A stretch of DNA of 64,000 nt from Hymenobacter negativus (GCF_016056375.1 NZ_JAEDAE010000002.1:372001-436000); one strand, 5' to 3'; shown: positions 24,468-34,191, counted from the stretch's first letter. The notes: a model not told the origin generated them from the letters alone. Numbers and translations: made by a program.

Positions 24468-26018
24468 TTACTTCTCCTCGTGCTTCTCTTTCTGCACGTT
24501 TTCCGGCTTCATCTGCGGGAAAAACAGCACGTCCTGAATCGAAGGCGAGTTGGTCATAATCATGCTCAGGCGGTCGATGCCGATGCCCAGGCCGGCCGTG
24601 GGCGGCATGCCGTACTCGATGGCGCGCAGGAAGTCCTCGTCGAGCACCATGGCTTCGGTGTCGCCGCGCTTGCCCAGCTCCAGCTGGTCTTCGAAGCGCC
24701 GACGCTGGTCGATGGGGTCGTTGAGTTCGGAGAAAGCGTTGCAGATTTCCTTGCCGTTGCACACGGCTTCGAAACGCTCTACCAGACCCGGACGGTCGCG
24801 GTGCTTCTTGGCCAGCGGCGACATCTCCACCGGGTAATCGGTGATGAAGGTGGGCTGGATGAGCTTGGGCTCCACGTGCTCACCAAAAATCTCATCGATG
24901 AGCTTAGACTTGCCCATGCTGGGGTCCACGTGCACGTTCAGCTCCTGGGCAGTGGCGCGCAGGGCGGCTTCGTCCATCTCGCCAATGGCCTTGCCGGTGT
25001 ACTTCTCAATGGCCTCGAACATGGTGTAGCGCTGCCAGGGCCGCTGGAAATTGATGACGTGCTGGCCTACCTGCACTTCGGTTTTGCCGTGCAGGGCCAG
25101 GGCCACGCGCTCCACCATTTCCTCCACCAGGTCCATCATCCAGGCGTAGTCCTTGTAGGCCACGTAGAGCTCCATCTGGGTGAACTCAGGGTTGTGGAAG
25201 CGCGACATGCCCTCGTTGCGGAAGTCCTTGCTGAACTCGTACACGCCGTCAAACCCGCCCACAATTAGGCGCTTGAGGTACAGCTCGTTGGCAATGCGCA
25301 GGTACAGCGTCATGTCCAGCGTGTTGTGGTGCGTGGTGAAGGGCCGCGCCGCCGCACCGCCGTACAGCGGCTGCAGAATCGGGGTTTCCACCTCCAGGTA
25401 GCCCTTGTCGTTCAGGAAATTGCGCATCGACTGCACCAGCTGCGTGCGCTTGATGAAGGTGTCGCGCACCTGCGGGTTCACGGCCAGGTCCACGTAGCGC
25501 TGGCGGTAGCGCTGCTCGGGGTCGGTGAAGGCGTCGTAGGTAGTTTCTACGCCAGTAGCCTCGTCAACTACACGGCGCACCACGGGCAGCGGGCGCAGGG
25601 CTTTCGAGAGCAGCTTCAGCTCCGTCACGTGCACCGACGTTTCGCCCACCTGCGTCTTAAATACGTGGCCCTTCACGCTGATAAAGTCGCCCAAATCGAG
25701 CAGCTTCTTGAATACCACGTTGTACAGCGTCTTGTCCTCGCCGGGGCAGATTTCGTCCCGGTTGATGTAGAGCTGAATGCGGCCGGTGGTATCCATCAGC
25801 TCGGCGAACGAGGCTTTGCCCATCACCCGCGACGACATCAGCCGCCCGGCCAGCGTTACGTCCTGGAAGTTGTTGAGCTCGGGGTGATAGTTGTCGTGGA
25901 TTTCCTTGGCGTAAAACGTCACGTCCACCAGAGCCGACGGGTACGCTTCGATGCCCAGCTTTTCCAGTTCTTCGAGTTTCTGACGGCGCAGGATTTCTTG
26001 TTCGCTGAGGTGTTGCAT
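24468..26018 (-). CDS. lysS: Lysine-tRNA ligase, class II
   Basis: LysS charges tRNA-Lys with lysine using ATP. The 516-residue product has the usual layout: an N-terminal OB-fold anticodon-binding domain ([18 protein letters not shown], about residues 60-170) and the class II catalytic core. Motif 2 is [18 protein letters not shown] and motif 3 is [15 protein letters not shown], with [14 protein letters not shown] following. A short Lys/Glu-rich tail ends the protein. It is preceded by palindrome E8, which contains a TACTTTTG promoter-like site. Confidence 0.96.
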   Translation of the reverse strand: MQHLSEQEILRRQKLEELEKLGIEAYPSALVDVTFYAKEIHDNYHPELNNFQDVTLAGRLMSSRVMGKASFAELMDTTGRIQLYINRDEICPGEDKTLYNVVFKKLLDLGDFISVKGHVFKTQVGETSVHVTELKLLSKALRPLPVVRRVVDEATGVETTYDAFTDPEQRYRQRYVDLAVNPQVRDTFIKRTQLVQSMRNFLNDKGYLEVETPILQPLYGGAAARPFTTHHNTLDMTLYLRIANELYLKRLIVGGFDGVYEFSKDFRNEGMSRFHNPEFTQMELYVAYKDYAWMMDLVEEMVERVALALHGKTEVQVGQHVINFQRPWQRYTMFEAIEKYTGKAIGEMDEAALRATAQELNVHVDPSMGKSKLIDEIFGEHVEPKLIQPTFITDYPVEMSPLAKKHRDRPGLVERFEAVCNGKEICNAFSELNDPIDQRRRFEDQLELGKRGDTEAMVLDEDFLRAIEYGMPPTAGLGIGIDRLSMIMTNSPSIQDVLFFPQMKPENVQKEKHEEK

Positions 26019-26140
26019 AAATTATCTGAACCACGGGTTCGCTCGGATTTCTCGGATTCCACAGATTTTGTGGACGACTCTTTCGGCAAATCATGCTGCT
26101 TGCAGATTCAAGCAGAAGCGTAGTGATTAAAAGTGAACCG

Positions 26141-26148
26141 CAAAAGTA
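26141..26148 (-). promoter_or_regulatory. Promoter -7 element TACTTTTG for lysS
   Basis: An exact TAnnTTTG match on the minus strand lies about 120 bp before the lysS start, just downstream of the terminator of the preceding gene, as expected for a lysS promoter. Confidence 0.5.
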
Positions 26149-26155
26149 CGGCACG

Positions 26156-26186
26156 AAAAAGCCGCTCCGAAACCGGAGCGGCTTTC
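26156..26186 (-). terminator. Terminator of the 26254-27342 gene
   Basis: AAAAAGCCGCTCCG pairs with CGGAGCGGCTTTCC across a 4-base loop, between the two minus-strand genes. Confidence 0.85.
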
Positions 26187-26253
26187 CGTTCACAAAATCC
26201 GCAGAATCCGAAAAATCCGCATGAAACGGAGTTCGGCGAAGCCAATCCGTGGT

Positions 26254-27342
26254 CTAGGCAGCCATGCGGTACTGAGTGGCTTCGGCGGCAATAGCCGGGG
26301 CGCTCGGCGGGGTAGGGGCCAGCACCGGCTCGACGCGGGTGCGCAGGCGCTCCTGCACAAAGCCGGCCTGCAAGTGCGCGGGCAGCTCGGCCACCAGCTG
26401 GCGGTAGCGCTCCAAGCCCAGCGCCTTGGCCACGTAGGTTTCGTGCACCCCGTTGAGGTAGCTCACAATGTTGAGCAGGGATGCGTGGAACAAGCGGAAA
26501 TCAATGTCAGCTTCCACGTAGCGCTCAATCTCGCGGCTGGTCTGCGAGATGCGCAGGCGGCCCAGCAGGTCGAAGATGGTGGTGTAGCCCAGGCGCCAGG
26601 TAATCTGCTGCCAGTGCGAAGCCGTCCATTTGTCGAGCGGGCGTCCGGTTTTCTGGCTGCGAATGGCCGTGTTGGGATTAGCCTGCACCTGCGCACGGGT
26701 CCACTGCGCCTTCATCTTGCGCGTGGTGCGCAGGAACTGGCCCACCTGGGCCTGCGCGTCAATCTCCTTGCTGGCAATGTGCAGCCCGGCTTTGTAGCCC
26801 GCCAACGGCAAGCGGTGAATGCTAAAGTCCCCGTAAGCGCCAGCCGCATAAAACGACACCGGGCGCGGGTAAGCATTCTTCACCACCAGCCGGCCCACCT
26901 CGCGGCGCATTAGCTGGCCGTTGTTCGAGCGCACCCCGGTGGTGTACAGGAAAGCCTGCAGGCCCGACCAAATGGCATGGTAAGCTTGCGGGAACGTCCA
27001 ATGTAGGGCGTTGCGCAGGAAATTGTCGTCGCCTAGCTCGGCCGTGGCGCGGAGGGCATACTCCGTGCTCCAGCTGGTATGCAGCAGCTTGGTGAGCGCG
27101 GCCACGTCGGCATCGTTCAGCTCGGCCGAGTGGCTGCGGAAAAACGGCAGGTTCTGCAGGCCCCCTAGGGCGTCGTCGTTTTCCTGAATGTGATAGTTGA
27201 TGGCAAAGAAATAGTTGAGGAAAACCTGCGCCGGGATGGATTTGCGCCAGTTTTCGTCAGCTAGCTTCTGCTGTTGCTCATCGACGATAGCAGCTACCGA
27301 CGGGTTGAGCGGGATGATGCGGGTTTCCTCTTGAGTAGTCAT
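26254..27342 (-). CDS. Uncharacterised 362-residue protein
   Basis: I do not recognise this protein. It has no signal peptide or membrane span and looks soluble and mostly helical, with many Leu, Ala, Arg and aromatic residues. Distinctive segments are FLNYFFAINYHIQENDDALGG, SWSTEYALRATAELGDD, YPRPVSFYAAGAYGDFSIHR, TASHWQQITWRLGYTTIF and YLNGVHETYVAKALGLERY. The last 30 residues are Ala/Pro-rich and probably disordered. It is monocistronic with its own terminator, and codon usage resembles the flanking genes. Confidence 0.7.
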   Translation of the reverse strand: MTTQEETRIIPLNPSVAAIVDEQQQKLADENWRKSIPAQVFLNYFFAINYHIQENDDALGGLQNLPFFRSHSAELNDADVAALTKLLHTSWSTEYALRATAELGDDNFLRNALHWTFPQAYHAIWSGLQAFLYTTGVRSNNGQLMRREVGRLVVKNAYPRPVSFYAAGAYGDFSIHRLPLAGYKAGLHIASKEIDAQAQVGQFLRTTRKMKAQWTRAQVQANPNTAIRSQKTGRPLDKWTASHWQQITWRLGYTTIFDLLGRLRISQTSREIERYVEADIDFRLFHASLLNIVSYLNGVHETYVAKALGLERYRQLVAELPAHLQAGFVQERLRTRVEPVLAPTPPSAPAIAAEATQYRMAA

Positions 27343-27519
27343 GCCAAGTAAACACCATGCGGCCCCTTTTTAGTTGCCTGTTTGCTAATTATTTTGACAA
27401 AATTTACTAAAGAAATTAACTATGATAATCAGTGTGTTACATGGCAAGCAACAGGTTTTGATAAATGGTGTCATAAAGGATGAATTGCTAACGGGGTTGA
27501 CCAAATGAAGGTAAGGCCC

Positions 27520-27556
27520 AAAAAAGCCTCCGCTTCATATGAGGCGGAGGCTTTCT
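27520..27556 (-). terminator. Terminator of the tail-specific protease gene
   Basis: AAAAAAGCCTCCGC pairs with GCGGAGGCTTTCT across a short loop. The rest of the 262-bp gap 27343-27604 is AT-rich and shows nothing else. Confidence 0.88.
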
Positions 27557-27604
27557 GGTTTGTTTCTGAAATTGGAAGCGGCAGAGCCACTCCCGTATCA
27601 ATAC

Positions 27605-29770
27605 CTATTTTATTTCATCCTGAATCACGGCCACGGCCTCGCCAATGGTAATATCCTTCTTCAGGCTCTTGGTGAAGCGGGCGGCCCGGTTCACTTTCAC
27701 TGTATCGCCGCCCACGGCGCGTACATCGGCGGCCAGCGGCGAGAAGGCGAGGGCAGTAGTCGTCTTCTGTGCGGCTTCGTAGCGGTCCGAAATGGCTTTC
27801 GACTCCTGCTGCTCGGCGCGGTAGGCGCTAAGCTTGAGCGAAACCGTGGTTTCGTCCTTGCGTTTGCGCATGCTTTTCACCATTTCGTCCATCACCTTGA
27901 AGCTGGGGTTGGTGGCTACGCGGGCCTTGCTTTCGGCGCGGAGCTTGTCAAGCGACGGTGCAGCATCCCAGATACGGTAGCGGGCGGGCTGAATCTCGTC
28001 CCATTTCAGCGGATAGTCCGACTCTTTTTCGCCTTCATCGAGGTACGAATACAAGTCCGGCACCACAATGTCAGAAGCCACGCCCTTGAACTGAGTCGAA
28101 CCACCGTTTACGCGGTAGAATTTCTGAGTAGTGAGCTTGAGCGAGCCGATGGGCTTCACGCTATTGAGTTCCGAAGGCAGGGCCTCATCGAGGTCGAAGA
28201 TGCGTTGCACGGTGCCCTTGCCGTAGGTGCTGGTCGAACCCATGATTACACCGCGGTGGTAGTCCTGAATGGCCGCCGCCAGAATCTCCGAAGCCGAGGC
28301 GCTGTACTTGTTCACCAGCAGAACCAGCGGGCCGCTGTATTGCACGCGCGGGTCATTGTCGGTCAGCACCTGAGTGTGGCCCTGGCCGTCGCGCACCTGC
28401 ACCATGGGGCCGCTGGGCATAAACAGGCCGGCCATCGAAACAGCGTCGCTCAGCGAGCCGCCGCCGTTGAAACGCAGGTCCATCACAATGCCCTTCACGC
28501 CTTCGGCGTTCAGCTTGGCCAGTTCCTTTTTCACGTCATCCGACGAACTCCGGCCGCCGTTGTCGTTGAAGTCGGCATAGAAGCCGGGCAGGCGCAGGTA
28601 ACCTATTTTCTGGCCTTTATCCGTAATAATAGACGACTGCGCATACTTGTCTTCCACCACCACGATGTCGCGGACAATTGGAATAATCTTGGTGCTGCCG
28701 TCAGGCTTTTTCACCGTCAGGCGTACTTCTGAACCTTTTTTGCCCCGAATCAGCGTCACTGCCTTGGGGGTGTGCCAGCCTTCCACACTCACCGGCTCAG
28801 CAGCACCTTGCGCCACGCGCAAAATGGCATCGCCCTTCTTCAACTCGCCCTGCCGCGCCGAGGCCGAGCCAGGCATGATTTCCTCGATGTAAATCAGGCC
28901 GTCCTTTTCCTTCAGCGTGGCGCCGATGCCTTCGAAGCGGCCGGTCATTTCATAGTCGAAATCCTCTTTGGCTTTGGGCGCGAAATATTCCGTGTGCGGG
29001 TCGTAGGTATTGGCGATGGTGTTGGCATAGGTCGCCAAACGCTCGTTCGCATCGGTGTCGTTGATTTCGTCGAACTGGTCGTCGTAGTATTTCAGCACGC
29101 GCTTGCGGGCCTCGGCTTCCATTTGGGCGGGCGTGCGCACGGGCTCGGCAGCGGTAGGAGCCGAGGCATCAGCGGCGGCTGGCGCGGCGGTGGCACCGCT
29201 GGGCTTGGCTTCCTTCGCTTTTTCCTGCGCTTCCATCATTTCCGAAACGCGAGTCAGGGTTTCGTACTTCAGCAGCTTGCGCCATAGCTCGCGCTGGGCC
29301 GCTTTATCGGCCGGAAAAGCAGCTTTCTCGAAATCGGTCTGGAAGGTTTCGTCCACCGTAAAATCGAAGGGCTTGGCCAGAATGTCACGGTATAGGCCCT
29401 GCATTTCTTTGGTGCGCTCAGCCATCAGCTTGGTGCTGAGGTCGAGAAACTCGTGCGTACCGTTCTTCACCTCGTCGTCAATCTGCGTCTGGTAGCGGCG
29501 CAACTGGTCCACGTCGCTGGCCAGCAGGAACTGCTTGCGGTAGTCGAGGTGCTTAAGGTACAGGTCGAACACGCGCTTGGAAAAAGCGTCGTCCACCTTT
29601 TCGGGCTGGTAATGGGCCGCCGATAAGCCCTGCAACATGGTGCCAATCAGCACCTGGTCCTTGCTCGGTGCCGCCGAGTCGGCCCGGCGGAACAGCCGGT
29701 ACGAAGCCAGAACAAACACAGCTGCCACCAAAAAAGCGTACAGCCCGACTTTCAAGCGGGGAAATGACAT
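27605..29770 (-). CDS. Carboxy-terminal processing protease (Prc/Tsp-like, S41)
   Basis: This 721-residue protein is a tail-specific periplasmic protease, which degrades misfolded or tagged proteins from their C-termini. It has an N-terminal membrane anchor (LYAFLVAAVFVLASYRL), a long helical N-terminal domain, and a PDZ domain around KDGLIYIEEIMPGSASARQGEL. The catalytic domain shows Ser in NKYSASASEI and Lys in GSTSTYGKGTVQ. A C-terminal DUF3340-like part follows. The length suits the Prc family. It is monocistronic, with a TAnnTTTG match upstream. Confidence 0.92.
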   Translation of the reverse strand: MSFPRLKVGLYAFLVAAVFVLASYRLFRRADSAAPSKDQVLIGTMLQGLSAAHYQPEKVDDAFSKRVFDLYLKHLDYRKQFLLASDVDQLRRYQTQIDDEVKNGTHEFLDLSTKLMAERTKEMQGLYRDILAKPFDFTVDETFQTDFEKAAFPADKAAQRELWRKLLKYETLTRVSEMMEAQEKAKEAKPSGATAAPAAADASAPTAAEPVRTPAQMEAEARKRVLKYYDDQFDEINDTDANERLATYANTIANTYDPHTEYFAPKAKEDFDYEMTGRFEGIGATLKEKDGLIYIEEIMPGSASARQGELKKGDAILRVAQGAAEPVSVEGWHTPKAVTLIRGKKGSEVRLTVKKPDGSTKIIPIVRDIVVVEDKYAQSSIITDKGQKIGYLRLPGFYADFNDNGGRSSSDDVKKELAKLNAEGVKGIVMDLRFNGGGSLSDAVSMAGLFMPSGPMVQVRDGQGHTQVLTDNDPRVQYSGPLVLLVNKYSASASEILAAAIQDYHRGVIMGSTSTYGKGTVQRIFDLDEALPSELNSVKPIGSLKLTTQKFYRVNGGSTQFKGVASDIVVPDLYSYLDEGEKESDYPLKWDEIQPARYRIWDAAPSLDKLRAESKARVATNPSFKVMDEMVKSMRKRKDETTVSLKLSAYRAEQQESKAISDRYEAAQKTTTALAFSPLAADVRAVGGDTVKVNRAARFTKSLKKDITIGEAVAVIQDEIK

Positions 29771-29799
29771 CTGCTAAAAATAAAAAACGGGATGAAAAT

Positions 29800-29807
29800 C
29801 AAATATA
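29800..29807 (-). promoter_or_regulatory. Promoter -7 element TATATTTG
   Basis: An exact TAnnTTTG match on the minus strand lies 30 bp before the protease start, in an AT-rich stretch. Confidence 0.4.
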
Positions 29808-29948
29808 CGGAGATTGCCAGGCAACGCGAGCTCGGAATCCCTGCCGCAAAAACGCCCTTGCGGGGGGAATAAGTGCCCGGTTTTGTAAATGGCTGCCAAT
29901 AAGCTCCTACCAGTCTACAAACTCACTAAACTGACCGAAGGTTGCAAT

Positions 29949-29982
29949 AAAAAAGCCTTTCCCAGACGGGAAAGGCTTTTTT
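29949..29982 (-). terminator. Terminator
   Basis: AAAAAAGCCTTTCCC pairs with GGGAAAGGCTTTTTT over AGAC. It ends the 30014-30865 gene. The 243-bp gap 29771-30013 otherwise holds only the protease promoter. Confidence 0.92.
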
Positions 29983-30013
29983 GATGACTAACAGGCCGGA
30001 ACCTGCGACGAGA

Positions 30014-30865
30014 CTAGTACTTGTAAATCTTGTCGCCGTTGTTGCGGCGGAACTCGTCTTCAAAGTACTTGGCATCCTCGGCGTTGCGGGGCTTCACGCC
30101 CATCACAATGCCACCGTTTTTGATGCCGGTTTCGTACTCGGCAGCGTGCTCCTCGGGAATGCCCGAGCCCACCAGGGCGCCTACCAGACCACCTGTGAGG
30201 CCACCGGCACCAGCGCCGGCCAGGGCAGCAGCCAGCGGGCCGGCAATAATCAGGCCCAGGCCGGGCAGTGCTACCGAAGTACCGATGGCCGCAATGGCAC
30301 CGATGATAGCACCAGCCGTGCCACCGATGGCCGAGCCTACACCAGCACCTTCCATAGCCTTATCGCCGAGGTCGGTATGCACGGTGTCGTCACCGAAATG
30401 GGTTTTGCGGGTTTCGTCCGACATGAGCAGGTTCACGTCGTCTTTGCCGTAGCCACGCGAATGCAGAGCGTTGTAGGCTTTCTCGGCACTGCTGCGGTCG
30501 CGGAACATGCCGCTCATCGTGCTGCCATCGCGGTAAGGCTCGCCGGTTACGGCGTGGGCGGCGCTATCGGCGGTGTTCTGGATGCCATCAATGGCACGGC
30601 CTACTACAGCACCGGGGGTGCCGGCGATGGCTGCACCTTTGGCAGTGGCGCTGAAATCGTCGCCGTCAACGGCATTGGAAACGCCGGCTCCCGAAGAAGA
30701 AGAAACACCCGTGCCCGACGTAGAGCCGGTACCTGCATTGTAGCTGGTGCCTTCGTTGCTCAGGCCAGTGCTGTTGCCCATGCCGGTACCGGTGTTTTGA
30801 GTGCCGTAGTTAGAGCCTGCGCCGGTGCCAGTGTTTTGCGGGTTGTTCGAATCGTTGGTGTTCAT
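30014..30865 (-). CDS. General stress protein 17M-like with glycine-zipper domain
   Basis: The 283-residue protein starts with a low-complexity Asn/Thr/Gly/Ser tract (NTGTGAGSNYGTQNTGTG). It has a YflT/17M-type domain around MFRDRSSAEKAYNALHSRGYGKDDVNLLMS and then a long glycine-zipper span (AIGGTAGAIIGAIAAIGTS and a GLTGGLVGALVGSG segment). It ends in PEEHAAEYETGIKNGGIVMGV. Such proteins are induced by stress in other bacteria, and the zipper suggests membrane association. The start is set at MNTNDSNN. Confidence 0.75.
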   Translation of the reverse strand: MNTNDSNNPQNTGTGAGSNYGTQNTGTGMGNSTGLSNEGTSYNAGTGSTSGTGVSSSSGAGVSNAVDGDDFSATAKGAAIAGTPGAVVGRAIDGIQNTADSAAHAVTGEPYRDGSTMSGMFRDRSSAEKAYNALHSRGYGKDDVNLLMSDETRKTHFGDDTVHTDLGDKAMEGAGVGSAIGGTAGAIIGAIAAIGTSVALPGLGLIIAGPLAAALAGAGAGGLTGGLVGALVGSGIPEEHAAEYETGIKNGGIVMGVKPRNAEDAKYFEDEFRRNNGDKIYKY

Positions 30866-31076
30866 GGGAAGGGAATGGAATGTGAGAGTGAAAAACCAGT
30901 CATAGCGGCTGGAATATGTCCCTTCAACGGGGGCGCCTTGCCGGGGGTTGCGGCAAGCCCGAATTCTATTCCTTCTTCTTTCTTTACTAACTACCGGGTA
31001 TAAAAAAACAGTGTATTCATAGAGCAAGATGCTCATAATGAATACACTGCCGTTAAATTATTTTTTTTAGGGCAAT

Positions 31077-31445
31077 TCAGGAAAATTCCTGAAAGTTTGC
31101 CTCGTCACGCCAGAATTCCCGGCAGTCGCGGATGAGATTTTTGAGGAAATCCTCGTCCTGTTTGAGGCTGCGCCATTCGCCCATCCCCAGCTTTTCGCAG
31201 AGCTTGTAAAAGTTGTCGCCCTGGCCTTTTGAACCCTGCACTTTCACCAGCGCGCTCAGGGGCGGGCGGCCGGCTTCGTGCTCGGTGGCGGAGATTTCGG
31301 CCAGCATTTCGTTGAGCCGGGATTTTTCGTGCGAAATATCCAGGTTGAGCCCCAATTCGGCTTCCTGCACCAGTGTGAGGTAGCTCACAGTTCCGGTTTG
31401 AAGCCGGGAATAACGAATTAGATACGTGCGAATACGACCAATCAT
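31077..31445 (-). CDS. Small uncharacterised protein with GRPPLSALV motif
   Basis: The 122-residue protein is helical and soluble. It begins MIGRIRTYLIRYSRLQTGTVSYLTL and carries EISATEHEAGRPPLSALVKVQGSKGQGDNFYKLCEKLGMG. I have seen similar small proteins with a GRPxLSALV..GFF segment, but I know no function for them. The C-terminus ends in EFWRDEANFQEFS. It stands alone between two minus-strand genes with gaps of over 200 bp on each side. Confidence 0.6.
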   Translation of the reverse strand: MIGRIRTYLIRYSRLQTGTVSYLTLVQEAELGLNLDISHEKSRLNEMLAEISATEHEAGRPPLSALVKVQGSKGQGDNFYKLCEKLGMGEWRSLKQDEDFLKNLIRDCREFWRDEANFQEFS

Positions 31446-31705
31446 AGCAGGGTTACAAGTGAACAAAAAACCGTTTTGGGGGCTGAAAATTAGTGATTTT
31501 TAACTGGCCAATGCAAGCTGCTGGCAATGTTGCTAATCAATAATTTCCAACCCCGCGGCTTTTCCCATGCCACAATCGTTCCTAAATTCTGAATACACCC
31601 TTTTAGATTCCAAAAACAGGCTTTTCCAGACTGCTTCTAGGTGCAAAAATCAAGTGTGCGACGTACAAAATTATTGCTTTTCGCAACTACAGATTTCCTT
31701 CAGAA

Positions 31706-32905
31706 TTATTCCCCTTTGCGACGACGAATTTCCTTTTGAATGAGCAAAAATTCCCGGCTGCTCTGGCCGGCAATGGCCGTGTTTTCGTCGGCGCGGCGCA
31801 GCAGGTAGGGCATCACGGCGGCTACGGGGCCATAGGGCAGGTATTTGGCAGTGTTGTAGCCGGCGTTGGCGAGGTTGTAGGTAAGGTTGTCGCTCATGCC
31901 GTAGAGCTGGGCAAACCACACGCGCGGGTCGCTGGGGGCAAGGTGGGCCTGTTGCATGAGCTGGGTGAGCAGCAGCGAGCTGGCTTCGTTGTGCGTGCCG
32001 GCGCAAATGCTGATGCGGTCGATGTGCGCGATGCAGTAGCGCAGGGCTTCGTCGTAGAGGTCGTCGGTGGCCTGCTTGGTGGGGTTGATGGGGTTCTGGT
32101 AGCCGCGCTGCTTGGCCACGCGGGCTTCCTTTTCCATGTAGGCGCCGCGCACCAGCTTGGCACCTATGTAGTAGCCGGCTTCGGCGGCGTGGTCGTGGGC
32201 GGCTTGCAGGGCTTCGAGGCGGTCGTGGCGGTAGAGCTGGTACGTATTCCACACAATGGCTTTCTCGCGGTTGTACTTGGCCATCATGTCGTAAGTCAGC
32301 AGGTCGATGGTGTGTTGGAACCAGCTTTCCTCGGCATCCACAAACAAGCGCACGCCGTGTTGGTGGGCGCGGGCGCACAGGGCTTCCACGCGGGCCAGGG
32401 CACGGGCGTGGGCGGCTTCCTCGGCAGGGGTGAGAAGCTGGCCGGCCTGGATTTTTTCGAGAATGGCCACGTCGGCCACGCCCGTCACTTTGAAGACCGA
32501 AAAGGGGATGTGGCTGGAGCGGTGGGCCTCGTCGATGGTGGCCAGGATTTCGTCGCGGGTGCGGTCGTAGCTCTGGTCGCTGCCTTCGCCTTCCACCGAG
32601 TAGTCGAGGATGGTGCCGATGTTGTATTTGCCCAGCTCAGCCGTTACGGGGCGGCATTCGGCAATGGTTTCACCGCCGCAGAACTGCTCAAAAATGCTGT
32701 GCTTAATCAGAAATTTGGTGCCGGGAATTCCCCACTTGAGGGCGGTTTTCATGAGGCCGCTACCGGTTTTTACCAGGCTGCCGTTGTTCATGGCGGCGAA
32801 CAGGGCATACACCTTGCGCAGCTGCGCATCAGACTTGGACGCAAAGGCCACACGGGTGTCTTCGAAGGAAACGGGCGGGGACTGGGTGGGGGGGGCAATA
32901 GACAT
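31706..32905 (-). CDS. Proline dehydrogenase family protein
   Basis: This 399-residue FAD enzyme oxidises proline to pyrroline-5-carboxylate, the first step of proline catabolism. It shows the TIM-barrel PRODH landmarks: RLFVDAEESWFQ, YYIGAKLVRGAYMEKEA (the conserved LVRGAY strand), ICAGTHNEAS, VWFAQLYGMSDNLT and LPYGPVAAVMPYLLRRADEN (substrate-contacting YLxRRAxEN). It stands alone, not fused to a P5C dehydrogenase. It is divergent to the DAHP synthase gene. Confidence 0.92.
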   Translation of the reverse strand: MSIAPPTQSPPVSFEDTRVAFASKSDAQLRKVYALFAAMNNGSLVKTGSGLMKTALKWGIPGTKFLIKHSIFEQFCGGETIAECRPVTAELGKYNIGTILDYSVEGEGSDQSYDRTRDEILATIDEAHRSSHIPFSVFKVTGVADVAILEKIQAGQLLTPAEEAAHARALARVEALCARAHQHGVRLFVDAEESWFQHTIDLLTYDMMAKYNREKAIVWNTYQLYRHDRLEALQAAHDHAAEAGYYIGAKLVRGAYMEKEARVAKQRGYQNPINPTKQATDDLYDEALRYCIAHIDRISICAGTHNEASSLLLTQLMQQAHLAPSDPRVWFAQLYGMSDNLTYNLANAGYNTAKYLPYGPVAAVMPYLLRRADENTAIAGQSSREFLLIQKEIRRRKGE

Positions 32906-32990
32906 GAGAGCAAGGAAAAAACGTGGGAATTGGGCGGGGTGGGAACGGGGCGCGAAGGTAGAAAGCAAACAACGTTTCGGGGAAACGAGT

Positions 32991-32998
32991 TACGTTTG
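32991..32998 (+). promoter_or_regulatory. Promoter -7 element TACGTTTG
   Basis: An exact TAnnTTTG match lies 54 bp before the DAHP synthase start and probably drives the shikimate block. Confidence 0.5.
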
Positions 32999-33052
32999 CC
33001 GGGCTTTTCGGCGGCTGGCTGGCCGCTGGCTATTATTTATCTCTTTCGCAGA

Positions 33053-34180
33053 ATGCTTCCCGGTACCGATACGTATTTCACCCGCTTGCTGGCCCAAAAA
33101 GGGCAACCGTTACTGATTGCCGGGCCGTGCTCGGCCGAAACTGAGGAGCAAGTGATGGCTACCGCTCACGGCCTGAAAGCGTTGGGTAAGATTGATTTGT
33201 TCCGGGCCGGTATCTGGAAGCCGCGCACCCGGCCGGGCTCGTTTGAGGGCATGGGCGCGGTGGCGCTGCCGTGGCTGCAGCGCGTGAAAGCCGAAACGGG
33301 CATCCCGACGGCCATTGAAGTAGCCACGCCGCGCCATGTGGAGGAAGCCTTGGCGCACGGCATCGACGTGCTTTGGATTGGGGCGCGCACCACCGTCAAC
33401 CCCTTCGCGGTGCAGGAGCTGGCCGATGCGCTGGCCGGCACCGGCGTGCCCGTGATGGTGAAAAACCCCGTGAACCCCGACGTGGCCCTCTGGGCCGGCG
33501 CGCTGGAACGAATGGAGCGGGCCGGAATTGCCGATTTGGCGTCTATTCATCGGGGATTCAGCACGTTTGCGCCCAGCCGCTACCGCAACGCGCCTACCTG
33601 GATTCTGCCCATTGAGCTGAAAACGCGGTTTCCGCACATCCCGTTCATCTGCGACCCTAGCCACATTGGCGGCCGGCGCGACTTGCTGCTGCCCATCGCC
33701 CAGAAGGCGCTCGATTTGGACTACGATGGCCTCATCATCGAAACCCACCCCGACCCCGACCACGCCCTGAGCGACGCCGAGCAGCAGGTGACGCCCCAGC
33801 GCCTGGGCGAAATCCTGAACGAGCTGAAATACCGCTACCGCTCCAGCAACAACGCCGACTACCTCAACAAAGCCGAGGAACTGCGTCAGAAAATGGACGT
33901 GGCCGACCGCGAGATTGTAGAAGCCCTGGCCCGCCGCATGGCCCTGGTAGAGGAGCTGGCCGAATACAAGAAGGAAAATAACGTGAAAATCCTGCAGTTC
34001 GACCGCTGGCAGGAGATTTTCCGCACGCGCACCGACTGGGCCGGCAAGCTAAACGTGAACGACAAATTCGTGGCCGAGCTCTATAAGCTCATTCACATCG
34101 AAAGCATCCGCAAGCAAACCGAGGTGCTCAACGGCCGCCCGCAAGTGGACGGCGTGGAGCACCTCGGACCGGGGCTGTAG
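33053..34180 (+). CDS. DAHP synthase / chorismate mutase bifunctional enzyme
   Basis: The 375-residue fusion carries two activities of aromatic amino acid synthesis. The first is an N-terminal DAHP synthase (KDSA-like type I), which condenses phosphoenolpyruvate and erythrose 4-phosphate: LIAGPCSAETEEQV, FRAGIWKPRTRPGSFEGMG, WIGARTTVNPFAVQEL, VKNPVNPD, ICDPSHIGGRRD and IETHPDPDHALSDAEQQ. The second is a C-terminal type II chorismate mutase, from about residue 280 (EELRQKMDVADREIVEALARR). Coding frames also exist upstream of 33053 but are antisense to proline dehydrogenase. The start is the ATG giving MLPGTDTYF. Confidence 0.93.
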   Translation: MLPGTDTYFTRLLAQKGQPLLIAGPCSAETEEQVMATAHGLKALGKIDLFRAGIWKPRTRPGSFEGMGAVALPWLQRVKAETGIPTAIEVATPRHVEEALAHGIDVLWIGARTTVNPFAVQELADALAGTGVPVMVKNPVNPDVALWAGALERMERAGIADLASIHRGFSTFAPSRYRNAPTWILPIELKTRFPHIPFICDPSHIGGRRDLLLPIAQKALDLDYDGLIIETHPDPDHALSDAEQQVTPQRLGEILNELKYRYRSSNNADYLNKAEELRQKMDVADREIVEALARRMALVEELAEYKKENNVKILQFDRWQEIFRTRTDWAGKLNVNDKFVAELYKLIHIESIRKQTEVLNGRPQVDGVEHLGPGL

Positions 34181-34191
34181 GCGGGTTGGAA

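Larger units (their letters stand above)
26031..26253. repeat. Intergenic palindrome E8 spanning the lysS upstream region
   Basis: The 29-bp inner arms 26044-26072 and 26191-26219 (CACAAAATCCGCAGAATCCG-type words) pair with about four mismatches. Looser similarity (ACCACGGGTTCG with CCGTGGT) extends to 26253, against the stop of the upstream 26254-27342 gene. The element fills nearly all of the gap and encloses a terminator and a promoter-like site. Confidence 0.75.

Noticed and set aside
31736..33052. A long open frame antisense to proline dehydrogenase, continuous with the DAHP synthase frame
   Set aside because: The proline dehydrogenase on the other strand has all family motifs, and the antisense part lacks any. 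The DAHP synthase begins naturally at 33053.
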